DNA of 64,000 bases from Paenibacillaceae bacterium (GTDB taxonomy: Bacteria; Bacillota; Bacilli; Paenibacillales; NBRC-103111). The stretch spans positions 62,001 to 126,000 of the forward strand of contig JAQSYI010000016.1 in the NCBI GenBank assembly GCA_029256185.1, given 5' to 3'. Below the pieces are notes generated by a model that was not told the origin of the DNA, ran no database searches, and was given only the letters and a program-made list of their open reading frames with translations. The position numbers were made by a program, and so were the translations under genes. Position 1 is the stretch's first letter; the number at the start of each line of letters is the position of its first letter. This document shows positions 52,298 to 60,293 of this stretch, in pieces.

Positions 52298-53023
52298 TTA
52301 AACTTCTTCCTCCGCATTGGATGCTGCAGCTTCGGAAGCGGGGGACGCATTGACGTTAAGCTTAGCCTTCAGCTTTTGCAGCTGCTCATCCACCTTTTCC
52401 TGCTTCGCCAAGTCCAGTGCGCTTAAAGAGGTTGCCGCAGCTCCTGCCAGATAAGGCTTGCCGCTGATTTCAGCTTCTACCTCAAGCTGGATAATCTTCT
52501 CCTCCATACGATGGAAGCCGCGGGACGCATTGCCTCCATCGATGCTGTTGTTCTGGGTAATTTGGGCAATCTGTTTCTTGGACTTGGCCAATTGGGCGCG
52601 GGATACTAGTTCGTTGCGCTTGTTGCGCATTTTGTAGAATTCGTCTTTCATGTCATGCAGCTGCTTGGTCAGTTCCTCGGCCTGGGCCTTGGATTGGGCG
52701 TGCATTTCCACATATTCGCCAAGCTTCTGATCGTGGTACAGCTTCTCCTCCAGCACCTGGCGGGCCACATTCTCCTGACCGTTCTTCAAGGCGTTGCCGG
52801 CCTGGACTTCGCGCTCGGCAGACAGGCGTGTGTGCTCGGCTATGCGTTGCTGCAGCTTCCGCTCGCTGGCGATTTGCTTAGCTACTGTCACTTCAGCCTG
52901 GGCAATCTCCTCTTCCATATCGCGGATATACTGGTTCAGCATAATAATCGGATCTTCCACCTTGTCAAGCAGCTCATTGACCGACGCCTTTGTCATATCC
53001 TTTAATCTTGTAAATACACCCAT
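52298..53023 (-). CDS. pspA: PspA/IM30 family protein (LiaH-like), copy 1
   Basis: A 241-residue coiled-coil ESCRT-III-like protein. The N-terminal amphipathic segment MGVFTRLKDMTKASVNELL and EDPIIMLNQYIRDMEEEI are canonical; the helical hairpin runs to about 190 and the C-terminal tail is acidic and Ala/Ser-rich. It forms membrane-stabilising assemblies during envelope stress. It starts 4 bp downstream of pspC. A second, diverged copy lies upstream. Confidence 0.93.
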   Translation of the reverse strand: MGVFTRLKDMTKASVNELLDKVEDPIIMLNQYIRDMEEEIAQAEVTVAKQIASERKLQQRIAEHTRLSAEREVQAGNALKNGQENVARQVLEEKLYHDQKLGEYVEMHAQSKAQAEELTKQLHDMKDEFYKMRNKRNELVSRAQLAKSKKQIAQITQNNSIDGGNASRGFHRMEEKIIQLEVEAEISGKPYLAGAAATSLSALDLAKQEKVDEQLQKLKAKLNVNASPASEAAASNAEEEV

Positions 53024-53027
53024 TGTT

Positions 53028-53507
53028 TTATTCTCCCTTCTCGTATTTGGCCACCTTGGCCCGGAGTTCTTCGATTTCCTTCCACATGGCTTTCTTTTCT
53101 ACGTCCTTCATCATTTCATCGATGGAGCTGGCGGCAGGCTGCGGATTGGGAGCAGCTGTTTGAGACCTTGGCGGTGCTCCCGCCCCCGGATAATAGCCGG
53201 GCTGCTGCTGGTACTGCCCTTGCGGTTGTGTATGGTGATGGGCGTAAGACCCATGATTTGCATGTCCGCCCATGCCGTTATGCATGCCACCGTACGGGGG
53301 ATACATAGGCGGAGTGTTCAAGACAGGCTCCTTCGGTATAACAATGCTAGCGATAAAGTATATGGGAATAACGGTGCCGGCAGAGAAGAAAGTCGTTACC
53401 ACTACCACCAGCCTAAGCAGCGTAGAATCCACATTCAGCTGTTCGGCCAAACCACCGCACAAGCCGGTTAGCTTGCTGTCCCGTCTGGACCGGTATAATT
53501 TGGTCAT
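53028..53507 (-). CDS. PspC domain protein with long disordered tail
   Basis: A 159-residue protein: PspC domain at 1-60 (LYRSRRDSKLTGLCGGLAE, with membrane helix LLRLVVVVTTFFSAGTVIPIYF written in part), a Gly/His/Gln/Pro-rich linker (65-115), then a short helix EEIEELRAK-like at the end. PspC proteins signal envelope stress to PspA or its regulators. ATG 53507 overlaps the stop of pspA2 (ATGA), and pspA1 follows 4 bp later, so the three are coupled. Confidence 0.88.
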   Translation of the reverse strand: MTKLYRSRRDSKLTGLCGGLAEQLNVDSTLLRLVVVVTTFFSAGTVIPIYFIASIVIPKEPVLNTPPMYPPYGGMHNGMGGHANHGSYAHHHTQPQGQYQQQPGYYPGAGAPPRSQTAAPNPQPAASSIDEMMKDVEKKAMWKEIEELRAKVAKYEKGE

Positions 53508-54184
53508 TTTTTCTCCCAACCTTCCTTTTCCAGCTTCTTGCGCAATTTATCGAGCTCCGTCTCCAGCACCGAGTGAGCCGCGGCGCCTGCCGCGTAGAGT
53601 GCATCGCGGCCAGCCTGCCGGATGTCTCTCAGACTCCGTGCCTCCAATTCCATATCGGATACCTTATCTTCCAGTCTTGCGAACATTCTGGGGGTCTCAT
53701 TGCCTGAGACACCGGACATTCTGGCGTTCAACTGCTGCTGCAGCCGGACCGTTTCCAGACGTGCCTGATAGTAACCCCGCTTCGCCGCCACTTCCTGATA
53801 ATCGGTTTTCAACTGGTTGATCTGCTCCTGCAACTCCAGAATCGATTGTTTGCTTTGCTCGTAGAGTTCCCGGTACTGATCGGCCTTCTCCTCATGCAGA
53901 ATTTTCTCTTGCAGCGCCAGCTTGGCGATGCTTTCCTCTCCCGCTTTCAAAGCGATAAGCGCCTGCTGCTCCCGCTTCTCCTTCATCTGCTCCGCTTGCA
54001 GCATTTGCTGCCGGATGCCCTGGCCGTGATTCAGACATTGCAGATACAGCCGTTCCGACTGGTCGATTTGTTCCTTCTGGGTATACAAGTACCGGTCGAT
54101 GAGGCGGACCGGGTCCTCCGACTGCTCCAGCATTTCATTCAGCGTGGCTACGCTGATATCTTTAACGCGCCTTAAGATGCTCAT
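53504..54184 (-). CDS. PspA/IM30 family protein, copy 2 (diverged)
   Basis: A 226-residue paralogue of the PspA at 52298-53023. MSILRRVKDISVATLNEML and EDPVRLIDRYLYTQKEQI match the family, but the sequence differs strongly from copy 1 and lacks its acidic tail. Two PspAs with a PspC between them suggest mixed assemblies or division of labour. ATG 54184 follows AAGGAGG. A MITE-like repeat separates it from the LiaI-like gene. Confidence 0.88.
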   Translation of the reverse strand: MSILRRVKDISVATLNEMLEQSEDPVRLIDRYLYTQKEQIDQSERLYLQCLNHGQGIRQQMLQAEQMKEKREQQALIALKAGEESIAKLALQEKILHEEKADQYRELYEQSKQSILELQEQINQLKTDYQEVAAKRGYYQARLETVRLQQQLNARMSGVSGNETPRMFARLEDKVSDMELEARSLRDIRQAGRDALYAAGAAAHSVLETELDKLRKKLEKEGWEKK

Positions 54185-54227
54185 GAACTCTTGGCCTCCT
54201 TGCCTATATAGTGAAATTTCTTTATAG

Positions 54228-54402
54228 AGGTTGTTCAAAAAGCCCCCTTTGATGACGAAGCGACTCAGGAAGCAGACTCGACATCGAATCTTGCACTCAG
54301 GCTCAAAGTCCGGTGCTCATGTAGGTTTTGCCTACACTCCGCTCCTCCTTCTTCACCTTCATGCAACCTTCTCGGCCCTGAAACGGGACTTTTTGAACAT
54401 TC
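54228..54402. repeat. MITE-like element, about 175 bp, inside the lia/psp cluster
   Basis: Outer inverted repeats GGTTGTTCAAAAAGCCCCC (starting 54229) and GGGACTTTTTGAACA (54385-54399) bound a non-coding interior containing a hairpin (GTAGG/CCTAC near 54331-54345). The same terminal motif recurs as a small hairpin at 54921-54950. It lies between the LiaI-like gene and pspA2 of one presumed operon. Confidence 0.75.
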
Positions 54403-54404
54403 AC

Positions 54405-54701
54405 TTAAACGGAATTGTTTCTTCGCAGCATAGTCACTCCATAGCCGATCAATCCGACGGCGATAACAAGGCCGATCAGCCAAGAGAACTTGCCCAGGAG
54501 GATCAATCCGCCAATCACCATAATCACCCAACCGACTACCTTGCTGCCGCGCTTTACACTGTAGTAGCCCAGTACCACCATGGCCAAGGGAACCAGATAA
54601 CCCATCAGCCCTCCCAAACCAAAGCTGAATTTGCTTAATAAAATCAGGGCTCCGCAGATAATCAGCAGGATGGCGAAGCCGGAACTGCCGTTTCTTTTCA
54701 T
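54405..54701 (-). CDS. LiaI/LiaF-like transmembrane protein
   Basis: A 98-residue protein with four predicted helices (FAILLIICGALILLSKFSF, LMGYLVPLAMVVLGYYSV, VVGWVIMVIGGLILLGKF, LIGLVIAVGLIGYGVTML) like the LiaF N-terminal/LiaI-type domain. In Bacillus LiaI anchors LiaH (PspA) at the membrane, a likely role here. ATG 54701 is preferred over GTG 54710 because AAGGGG is better spaced. First gene of the lia/psp cluster; its promoter lies at about 54715-54770. Confidence 0.82.
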   Translation of the reverse strand: MKRNGSSGFAILLIICGALILLSKFSFGLGGLMGYLVPLAMVVLGYYSVKRGSKVVGWVIMVIGGLILLGKFSWLIGLVIAVGLIGYGVTMLRRNNSV

Positions 54702-54920
54702 TTTGTTCACCCCTTTCCGTTGTTAACTCCTTGCTTCATGTTTACATTGTAGGTTATTTTGCAGCTTCTCAAAACGGACCCGCGACTGTTTTTGGAACTG
54801 GACCTAGGTCGGGGACGGACACCGTCTGAAGGGGAAAAAGGGTTCTTTCTTGCATTTGCCTGCCTGCAGAATAAAGCACAACCCTGCATATTCGTTCTCT
54901 GTGCCGCAAACATTATAAGG

Positions 54921-54953
54921 GCGTGTTCAAAAACACTGCTTTTTGAACAACCT
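54921..54953. repeat. Short hairpin with the same terminal motif as the 54228 repeat
   Basis: GTTCAAAAA 54924-54932 pairs with TTTTTGAAC 54940-54948 and the right side continues AACC, like the ends of the element at 54228-54402. This looks like two ends joined with the interior deleted, or a related minimal element. Confidence 0.6.
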
Positions 54954-54990
54954 CTGCACAGTATCCCAACCCAAAAAAGGAGGCAAGCCC

Positions 54991-55152
54991 ATGCCGGAGA
55001 ACAAATCCCACCGGGGCAATTATAAAGGTACCGGAGCAATGAAGGCGGAGAACCAGGATATGGAGTTTGTGAATGATACAATTCAAGAAGGCAACGACAA
55101 GCATGCTTTCAAACATCAAGACAAGAAAAAAGCGGACAACAAAAAAATCTGA
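54991..55152 (+). CDS. Small hydrophilic protein, unknown function
   Basis: A 53-residue, highly charged protein (MPENKSHRGNYKGTGAMKAE, ending in KKKADNKKI) with no membrane segment or cysteine. ATG 54991 follows AAAGGAGG at good spacing, so it is probably translated. Its composition resembles small spore or stress proteins of Bacilli, but I cannot assign a family. Confidence 0.6.
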   Translation: MPENKSHRGNYKGTGAMKAENQDMEFVNDTIQEGNDKHAFKHQDKKKADNKKI

Positions 55153-55211
55153 CACCGTACGCAATAAGTCGATTGGTGTGAAGCCTGTAATTTCACCGGT
55201 TGCCGTTGGAA

Positions 55212-55258
55212 TTAAAAAAGGACGCTTGCCGATGGCTTCCCATCCTGCAGGCGTCCTT
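55212..55258 (-). terminator. Terminator of the unknown gene at 55266
   Basis: Arms 55218-55229 (AAGGACGCTTGC) and 55247-55258 (GCAGGCGTCCTT) form a 12-bp stem with one wobble; on the minus strand it is followed by TTTTTT. It lies 8 bp past the gene stop. Confidence 0.85.
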
Positions 55259-55265
55259 CATCATC

Positions 55266-55805
55266 TTATCTCATATATTCCCAGCGGCTCTCATACTCCT
55301 TCATAATTGCAGGCAGTGCGACACTATAGGGCGGAGCCACAACCAGCCTTAATTTCCGGATCCATAGTGGAAAAGACGCATATTCCGCCCATTTGGCTGC
55401 GTACTCCGACCGCATCCACACGAAGAAGGGAGCCTTGTGCTTTTCCGTCAGAAAGTCCATCGCCGTCTCCACCGGCGTATATTTCTTTCGCTTGCCCTCC
55501 CACTGGTCAACTGCAACCCGGAATGGGGGCGAGGCCTGGCCTTCGGCCTCTTCCAGCGCCTGCTGCAGCCCTTCCAACCTGCGGTAATAAGGCGCAAGGT
55601 CACGGTTGCCCATCCGGCGGGCCGTCTCCTCATGTATGGGATAGAACACCACCCCGGCGAATGCCCGCTCCCCCGCAAAGCGCAAAACTTCCAGAACCTC
55701 GGCCTGCCGCACATCCGTGAAGTCATCGTAGACAATCAGCGTGCCTTTGGCAGCATCGGCAGGAACTTCATAGCCGAAGGGCACCTGAATATTATTCTTG
55801 GCCAT
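55266..55805 (-). CDS. Conserved hypothetical protein, 179 residues
   Basis: A soluble protein starting MAKNNIQVPFGYEVP, with GTLIVYDDFTDVRQAEVLEV and EGKRKKYTPVETAMDFLTEK. An N-terminal beta-alpha pattern (LIVYDDF...GVVFYPI) hints at a Rossmann-like fold, but I do not recognise the family. ATG 55805 follows GGGAG; an upstream in-frame start is possible. A strong terminator follows. It is co-directional with the Eis-like gene upstream, 70 bp apart. Confidence 0.6.
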   Translation of the reverse strand: MAKNNIQVPFGYEVPADAAKGTLIVYDDFTDVRQAEVLEVLRFAGERAFAGVVFYPIHEETARRMGNRDLAPYYRRLEGLQQALEEAEGQASPPFRVAVDQWEGKRKKYTPVETAMDFLTEKHKAPFFVWMRSEYAAKWAEYASFPLWIRKLRLVVAPPYSVALPAIMKEYESRWEYMR

Positions 55806-55875
55806 TCGTATCACTCCCATCCTTTGGGGACTCCATGCTTCAAACTGCATATAGTATGCCCGTTGCCCGTTGATA

Positions 55876-57084
55876 TCAGAAGAAATCCATCAGGTACGGA
55901 GAATGCCGCGGAATAATCGCCTCCAAATAAGCCAATGCGGAGGCGCTTCCTTGGAGGAGGCCATTCCTGTGCCAGAATGACGGCCTTTCATAGCCCAGCA
56001 GCAGAGAGGTCAGAATGCCGATACTGCAGCTGATGCTATTATCCCCATCTGTCCCCTGCGCGGCCTCTACAGTACCTTCCAAGAAATCCGCCCGGGCAGT
56101 TCCGTCTGCTGCCAGACGAAGCTTATATTGTCCTTGATTCCAGGGGGCATGGGCATCTGTAATGAACAGGCTTAATTCTCCCGGCGCACCCGCGGCGAAA
56201 GGATAACGGTGCAGGAAAGCCTGGGCATCCACCAGCCGCGCCATGAAGTAAGGCATGATCTCCTGCTTGATCCGGGGATCCCGGAGCAGGGAAGTCAGCC
56301 GGTTGCCCGGCTCAGTCTGCAAGATGATCTTGCCTTGGCTGCCCAGCATGGAATCATGATTGGCAATAAAACGCCAAAGCTCCCGTTCCGCTTGCGCATC
56401 ATGAGCCACCCACTCATTGACCGTCATGGTATAGTCCCGCACTTTATAGAGCATATATCCCTTAGGCTTGCCGTCGTCATTGTAATACACGGCGGAAGCT
56501 CCTCCCGCGTTCTTTCTCTGCATGATCCGCTGCTCCCACCACTGGGGCGTGCGGACCAGCATGCCGTTGAAGCGGCGGGCATATTCATCGTACACGGAAG
56601 CCAGTACAGACGGATCAGCTGTCCGGACGACCTGCCCACCAACAGGTTCAAACCGGGGCAGTTGAGCGACAGACAGCTCGTACTTTTTGTACTCCGTATA
56701 AGTTTCCCAGCCAAATCTGCGGTAGAATTGAAACTGGAACGGGTGCAAGAACGAAATAGTCTGGCCTTGCTCTCTCATGACCTGCAAAGCATGAGCCAAC
56801 AGCGCCGCCACTTTCCCCTTCCGCCTGTGTTCCGGCCAGGTGGCGACTCCGGCAAGGCCGCCCATGGCAAACTCCCTGCCGCATATGTATGTACTAAGAG
56901 GCAGCAGGGTCAATTGCGCCTCCAATTCCCCGTTCCCCGAGAACATGCCCCATATCTCTTCGGGCTTCATCCGGCTAAGCCGTTCATCCTTCTCAAGGGG
57001 AGAAATTTCATATTGAAAGGCAAATTGCGACAGCTGCAAACTGTCTTCCAGTTCGCTTGTCCGAAGTGTTCTGATGCTGCTCAT
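55876..57084 (-). CDS. Eis-like GNAT acetyltransferase with SCP2-like C-terminus
   Basis: A 402-residue protein with the Eis architecture: GNAT domain 1 (about 1-150; GGLAGVATWPEHRRKGKVAALL includes the acetyl-CoA loop EHRRKGKV, written in part), GNAT domain 2 (about 155-285), and a sterol-carrier-like C-terminal domain (about 290-402). In mycobacteria Eis acetylates aminoglycosides and peptides; the C-terminal carboxylate (here FF) is the catalytic base. ATG 57084 is chosen from GGAGG 6 nt upstream. Confidence 0.87.
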   Translation of the reverse strand: MSSIRTLRTSELEDSLQLSQFAFQYEISPLEKDERLSRMKPEEIWGMFSGNGELEAQLTLLPLSTYICGREFAMGGLAGVATWPEHRRKGKVAALLAHALQVMREQGQTISFLHPFQFQFYRRFGWETYTEYKKYELSVAQLPRFEPVGGQVVRTADPSVLASVYDEYARRFNGMLVRTPQWWEQRIMQRKNAGGASAVYYNDDGKPKGYMLYKVRDYTMTVNEWVAHDAQAERELWRFIANHDSMLGSQGKIILQTEPGNRLTSLLRDPRIKQEIMPYFMARLVDAQAFLHRYPFAAGAPGELSLFITDAHAPWNQGQYKLRLAADGTARADFLEGTVEAAQGTDGDNSISCSIGILTSLLLGYERPSFWHRNGLLQGSASALAYLEAIIPRHSPYLMDFF

Positions 57085-57317
57085 CGTCATCCTCCTTTGA
57101 GTATTGCGGAGCAAAACTGGCTTCGTAGCATCCGCTTGTACATATAACGGGATATCCCCCATTATAGGGCCTAAGGGGACAATTTCCAATCCTCCCCCGG
57201 GCTTTGCAGCCTGTTCGCCTATTCCGCTGACCTTTTCGGGAAAACCGGGCATCAGTCCAATCCTGAATACCCCGGATGCATATAGTGTAGTATTCCGGTT
57301 AGAAAGGGGGAAGTCAA

Positions 57318-57416
57318 ATGTCCGAAGTTGTAGGAATCGGCGGCTACGGCTCTGCCTTTATCCTTGTACTCTTTATTCTCTTGGTTATCGTTTCCCGTCC
57401 GGTTTTAGGCCTGTAA
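57318..57416 (+). CDS. YjcZ family sporulation-associated peptide, copy 1
   Basis: A 32-residue peptide, MSEVVGIGGYGSAFILVLFI then LLVIVSRPVLGL. A Gly/Tyr-rich start and one hydrophobic helix are the YjcZ/YtvM-like pattern of small mother-cell proteins in Bacilli. AAAGGGGGAAG precedes ATG 57318. The second copy lies 73 bp downstream. Confidence 0.82.
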   Translation: MSEVVGIGGYGSAFILVLFILLVIVSRPVLGL

Positions 57417-57489
57417 GACATGCGGGCTGGAGGAACAAGGATCTTCTCCCCAAAAAACAGTCATCTCACGTGAAGGGGGGTGAACAATA

Positions 57490-57600
57490 ATGTCATATGC
57501 AGCTGGTTGCGGTCCTGTTGGCGGTGGCTTCACAACTACAGGTGTGATCTTGGTACTTTTCATCCTGTTGGTTATCATTAGCAAAGCTTGGGTATTCTAA
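57490..57600 (+). CDS. YjcZ family sporulation-associated peptide, copy 2
   Basis: A 36-residue peptide, MSYAAGCGPVGGGFTTTGVI then LVLFILLVIISKAWVF. It shares LVLFILLVI with copy 1, a clear tandem duplicate. GAAGGGGGGTG precedes ATG 57490. Probably the same transcript, ended by the hairpin at 57631-57667. Confidence 0.82.
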   Translation: MSYAAGCGPVGGGFTTTGVILVLFILLVIISKAWVF

Positions 57601-57630
57601 TTTTCACTCCCCTTCGGCAGTGGCCGACAA

Positions 57631-57667
57631 AATAAAGCTCTCCAGCCAATGGCTGGGGAGCTTTATT
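57631..57667. terminator. Bidirectional terminator between yjcZ pair and moaA
   Basis: A 17-bp stem, arms 57631-57647 (AATAAAGCTCTCCAGCC) and 57651-57667, one wobble, loop AAT. The A/T-rich stem base gives a U-tract both ways; moaA ends 22 bp away on the minus strand. Confidence 0.88.
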
Positions 57668-57688
57668 CCTTGCTGTCCCCCGCTTTGA

Positions 57689-58693
57689 TTATCCCCCAAT
57701 CTGGGACATTCTTCGGGCAGTAGGAATATGGGATTGGCCGGCTTGGTTCAGCGCCAATGCCATCTCATGGGTTTCCGGCTTGATGGAGAGCGCCTGCAGG
57801 AACAATTGCCTGATTCCCTCTGCATCGCCCAGGCGGCTGCGCACATTGAATTCATCCGACCAATAAAGGCAAGGCTTAATATTGCCGTCGGCGGTCAGCC
57901 GCAGCCGGTTGCAGGATTTGCAGAAATGATCGCTGACCGGATGAATCAGGCCGAATGTGCCCGCGGCTCCAACGAGCCGGTGGTTCTCGGCAGGGCCGTT
58001 GCCCGTTACGCCCGCCGCCCCCTCCACCTTCCAGCCAAGCCTGGCAGCCCGCTCAAATACCGTCTCCAAAGACACATACCTCTTCTTCCACCCGTCATCA
58101 TCATGTCCGATAGGCATATATTCAATAAACCGTATGTTCAGCTTGCGCCCGATGGTCAATTTAAGAAAATCCTCAATCTCATCATCGTTAATGCCTTTCA
58201 TAAGCACTACATTCAGTTTGACGGGATCAAGCCCTGCCTCAAGAGCAGCATCAATTCCACCCAGAACTCTGCGGATTTCCCCGCCCCTGGTGATAAGGGC
58301 AAACCGGTCGGGTCTTAAGCTGTCCAAACTCACGTTAAGTCTGGTCAGTCCCGCGTCCTTCAGCATACCGGCCTTCTTCTGGAGGAACATTCCGTTGGTA
58401 GTCAGAGCAATATCCTCAATGCCGGGAATACCTGCGAGCATGGATACCAGCTTCTCGAGATTTTTACGCAGCAGAGGTTCCCCGCCGGTCAGGCGGATCT
58501 TCCGCACTCCCAGGACAGCCAGTGAACGGACTACCTCCGCGATTTGGGCAAATGTCAGGTGGTTCTCCTCCGGTTCAAATTCCATTCCTTCTTCGGGCAT
58601 GCAATAAACACAACGGAGATTGCATCTGTCGGTAACTGAAATTCTCAAATAATCATGCACCCGGTGGAAACGGTCCTCAAGCGTCGTCTGCAT
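57689..58693 (-). CDS. moaA: GTP 3',8-cyclase MoaA (molybdenum cofactor)
   Basis: A 334-residue radical SAM enzyme making 3',8-cyclo-7,8-dihydro-GTP. The N-terminal cluster motif is CNLRCVYC; the C-terminal cluster cysteines are in HFCKSCNRLRLT and IKPCLYW. RLTGGEPLLR is the SAM-binding GGE motif. The usual C-terminal GG is present (SQIGG). ATG 58693 follows GGAGGGGGG. With mobA at the right edge it indicates molybdoenzymes such as nitrate reductase. Confidence 0.95.
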   Translation of the reverse strand: MQTTLEDRFHRVHDYLRISVTDRCNLRCVYCMPEEGMEFEPEENHLTFAQIAEVVRSLAVLGVRKIRLTGGEPLLRKNLEKLVSMLAGIPGIEDIALTTNGMFLQKKAGMLKDAGLTRLNVSLDSLRPDRFALITRGGEIRRVLGGIDAALEAGLDPVKLNVVLMKGINDDEIEDFLKLTIGRKLNIRFIEYMPIGHDDDGWKKRYVSLETVFERAARLGWKVEGAAGVTGNGPAENHRLVGAAGTFGLIHPVSDHFCKSCNRLRLTADGNIKPCLYWSDEFNVRSRLGDAEGIRQLFLQALSIKPETHEMALALNQAGQSHIPTARRMSQIGG

Positions 58694-58760
58694 CCGGCTC
58701 CCCCCTCCGCTGTATATTCTTGTTGTGCCCATTATGACATAAATCACATCTTCTTCATAG

Positions 58761-59123
58761 TCAACCGGGCAGTCTCCTCCGGTTACGCTGCTCCAGAAGC
58801 ACTTCGAGCTCCAGGCGCACCATAGCACGAACCTCATCAACAATGAAGAGAATTTCCTCCTTTGCGGCATTGTCGATATGAATACCGGCTATTACGGTTA
58901 CTGTTGCCTGAAGACAGGAGCAAGCCAGACCAGCCAATTCCCGGGCCAGCTCTCCTTCCTTATGCTTAGGCAAGGTCAGATGCTCTGTAACGGCAGCTTG
59001 TCCATCCCAACGGGAAACCGCAACCGCACCAATATGAGCTTCACCGCCTGTAATAAGCAGCACATAGTCCTGACCTGCCAGGATTGTACGGATTGCCAAC
59101 TGGTAAGGGTTCATATAGACCAT
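58761..59123 (-). CDS. LpdD-like protein (prenylated-flavin chaperone family)
   Basis: A 120-residue protein. LLITGGEAHIGAVAVSR and VTVIAGIHIDNAAKEEI resemble LpdD of Lactiplantibacillus (TGG..HIGDV, GIHVNQITKAQI), a partner of UbiD-type decarboxylases linked to prenylated FMN. No ubiD or ubiX is in the window. ATG 59123 follows AAGGAG. Assignment rests on motif resemblance only. Confidence 0.6.
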   Translation of the reverse strand: MVYMNPYQLAIRTILAGQDYVLLITGGEAHIGAVAVSRWDGQAAVTEHLTLPKHKEGELARELAGLACSCLQATVTVIAGIHIDNAAKEEILFIVDEVRAMVRLELEVLLEQRNRRRLPG

Positions 59124-59185
59124 ACCCGCTCCTTTTCCGCCCGGCTTGTCTATCCGGTCTATATTATAAGATAAGATATACAGCG

Positions 59186-59217
59186 CAAAAACGCCACCCG
59201 CAATTTGCGGGCAGCGT
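59186..59217 (-). terminator. Terminator of the hemerythrin gene
   Basis: On the minus strand ACGC..CCCGCA (59217-59206) pairs with TGCGGG..GCGT (59202-59191), with a two-base internal mismatch, followed by TTTTG. It lies 45 bp past the hemerythrin stop. Confidence 0.75.
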
Positions 59218-59261
59218 CTGAAATATCCGAAATCATATTATGGCATTCTCTTCTTGTGTCA

Positions 59262-59783
59262 TCAGGAAAAGAATTGCTCGAAGTCGGTGAGCATCTGCTC
59301 CGCGATCGGAAACAGCACCTCTTCCTCTTTCTTGAAATGATCCGTAAGAATGACGTAGGCCTGCAGCAGATAAGATGCAGCTTCCTTGGCATCCTGGGAG
59401 CTAACCGGAACCGCAAGCCGTTCGGTAGCCTCCAGGAAATTCCTCACATTGCGCTTGGCCAGCTCATGCTCGCATTCCATGATAGCAATATGCCCCATAT
59501 CCTTGCCTGTATAATCCTGAACCATGGGGAATAATACGTCATCTTCCCATTCGGAATGAACATCCAGTTCATTCATGAATGCAATAATTTTCTGGCGAAG
59601 ATTATCAATGGAGCCGCTCCAGTTGGTCACATGGGTATCCTGGCCAATTACCTTGGCCATACCATAGAACTCCATCAGCTCATGCTTAAGCAGATCGTGC
59701 TCTTCCCGCAGTTTATCGATACCTTCGCTTAACACGTCTACGGGGTCTACAGTTTCGTTCTCATATGACAGGGTCTGAAGCAT
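59262..59783 (-). CDS. Hemerythrin domain protein
   Basis: A 173-residue four-helix hemerythrin-like protein. Candidate diiron ligands are in REEHDLLKHE, HSEWEDDVLFP, ECEHELAK and DHFKKEEEVLFP. Such proteins bind O2 or NO, or repair iron-sulfur centres (ScdA/RIC type lack the extra domain seen here). A class II FNR promoter lies upstream, so it should be induced when oxygen is low, matching the iron-uptake operon nearby. Confidence 0.88.
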   Translation of the reverse strand: MLQTLSYENETVDPVDVLSEGIDKLREEHDLLKHELMEFYGMAKVIGQDTHVTNWSGSIDNLRQKIIAFMNELDVHSEWEDDVLFPMVQDYTGKDMGHIAIMECEHELAKRNVRNFLEATERLAVPVSSQDAKEAASYLLQAYVILTDHFKKEEEVLFPIAEQMLTDFEQFFS

Positions 59784-59887
59784 TTCTCATCCACTCCTAT
59801 TGAAATTGTTCGCCACATCTACTCGTACAGCTTATAAGCAATGTCTATGTGATAAATAAAATTTATATGGCGATAACTTATAGCAAC

Positions 59888-59930
59888 AGTATAGCGCAGC
59901 AACCACCCCCAATCTGTGATTATAATCACA
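59888..59930 (-). promoter_or_regulatory. FNR-dependent promoter of the hemerythrin gene
   Basis: TGTGATTATAATCACA (59915-59930) is a perfect FNR/CRP-type palindrome. On the minus strand it is followed after 21 nt by TATACT (59893-59888), placing the site centre at about -41.5, the class II activator position. The start of transcription should be near 59881, about 98 nt before the start codon. The region 59931-60126 shows nothing else. Confidence 0.82.
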
Positions 59931-60126
59931 AAGTAATAAATGGTTGTTGGCGAAGTTGTGTCGTTTCCAAAGGAGTGCCTTTCCTATGCCGCTCCCGCTC
60001 CGTTCACTCCCAATGGAAATTTTATCCTTCATATTGTCTCGTACGCCTTTATCTCCGGCTCCTTCACCACTTGATTGCTGAGAAAGGACCCTCTCCCTCC
60101 GTAGGATATACTTTCTGATTCAGCGA

Positions 60127-60207
60127 GGATAAAACGGCTGTCGGCGTCCTTTAACGTCGTGCGTTTGGGTAGAAGTCGGCTGCTTCCCCGATTTGCTGAG
60201 ACTTGCA
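60127..60207 (+). repeat. Dispersed intergenic repeat, copy C
   Basis: Same ordered blocks as copy A at 203-278 (GGATAAA, GGCGTCC, CGTGCGTTTG, AGAAG, GCTTCCCCG, ACTTGCA). As in copy A, it directly adjoins the terminator of a minus-strand gene, with ACTTGCA at the terminator side. Confidence 0.65.
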
Positions 60208-60255
60208 AAAAAACTCGGCCTAAGCAGCGTCATAAATTGCTGCTTAGGCCGAGTT
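60206..60255 (-). terminator. Terminator of the feo operon
   Basis: Perfect 17-bp stem, arms 60212-60228 (AACTCGGCCTAAGCAGC) and 60239-60255, 10-nt loop. On the minus strand the 3' arm runs into TTTTTTTGC. It lies about 40 bp past the stop of the last feo gene. Confidence 0.9.
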
Positions 60256-60293
60256 ATAATAGGGAATGATAGCTTATGTGCCGTTAAATATGC

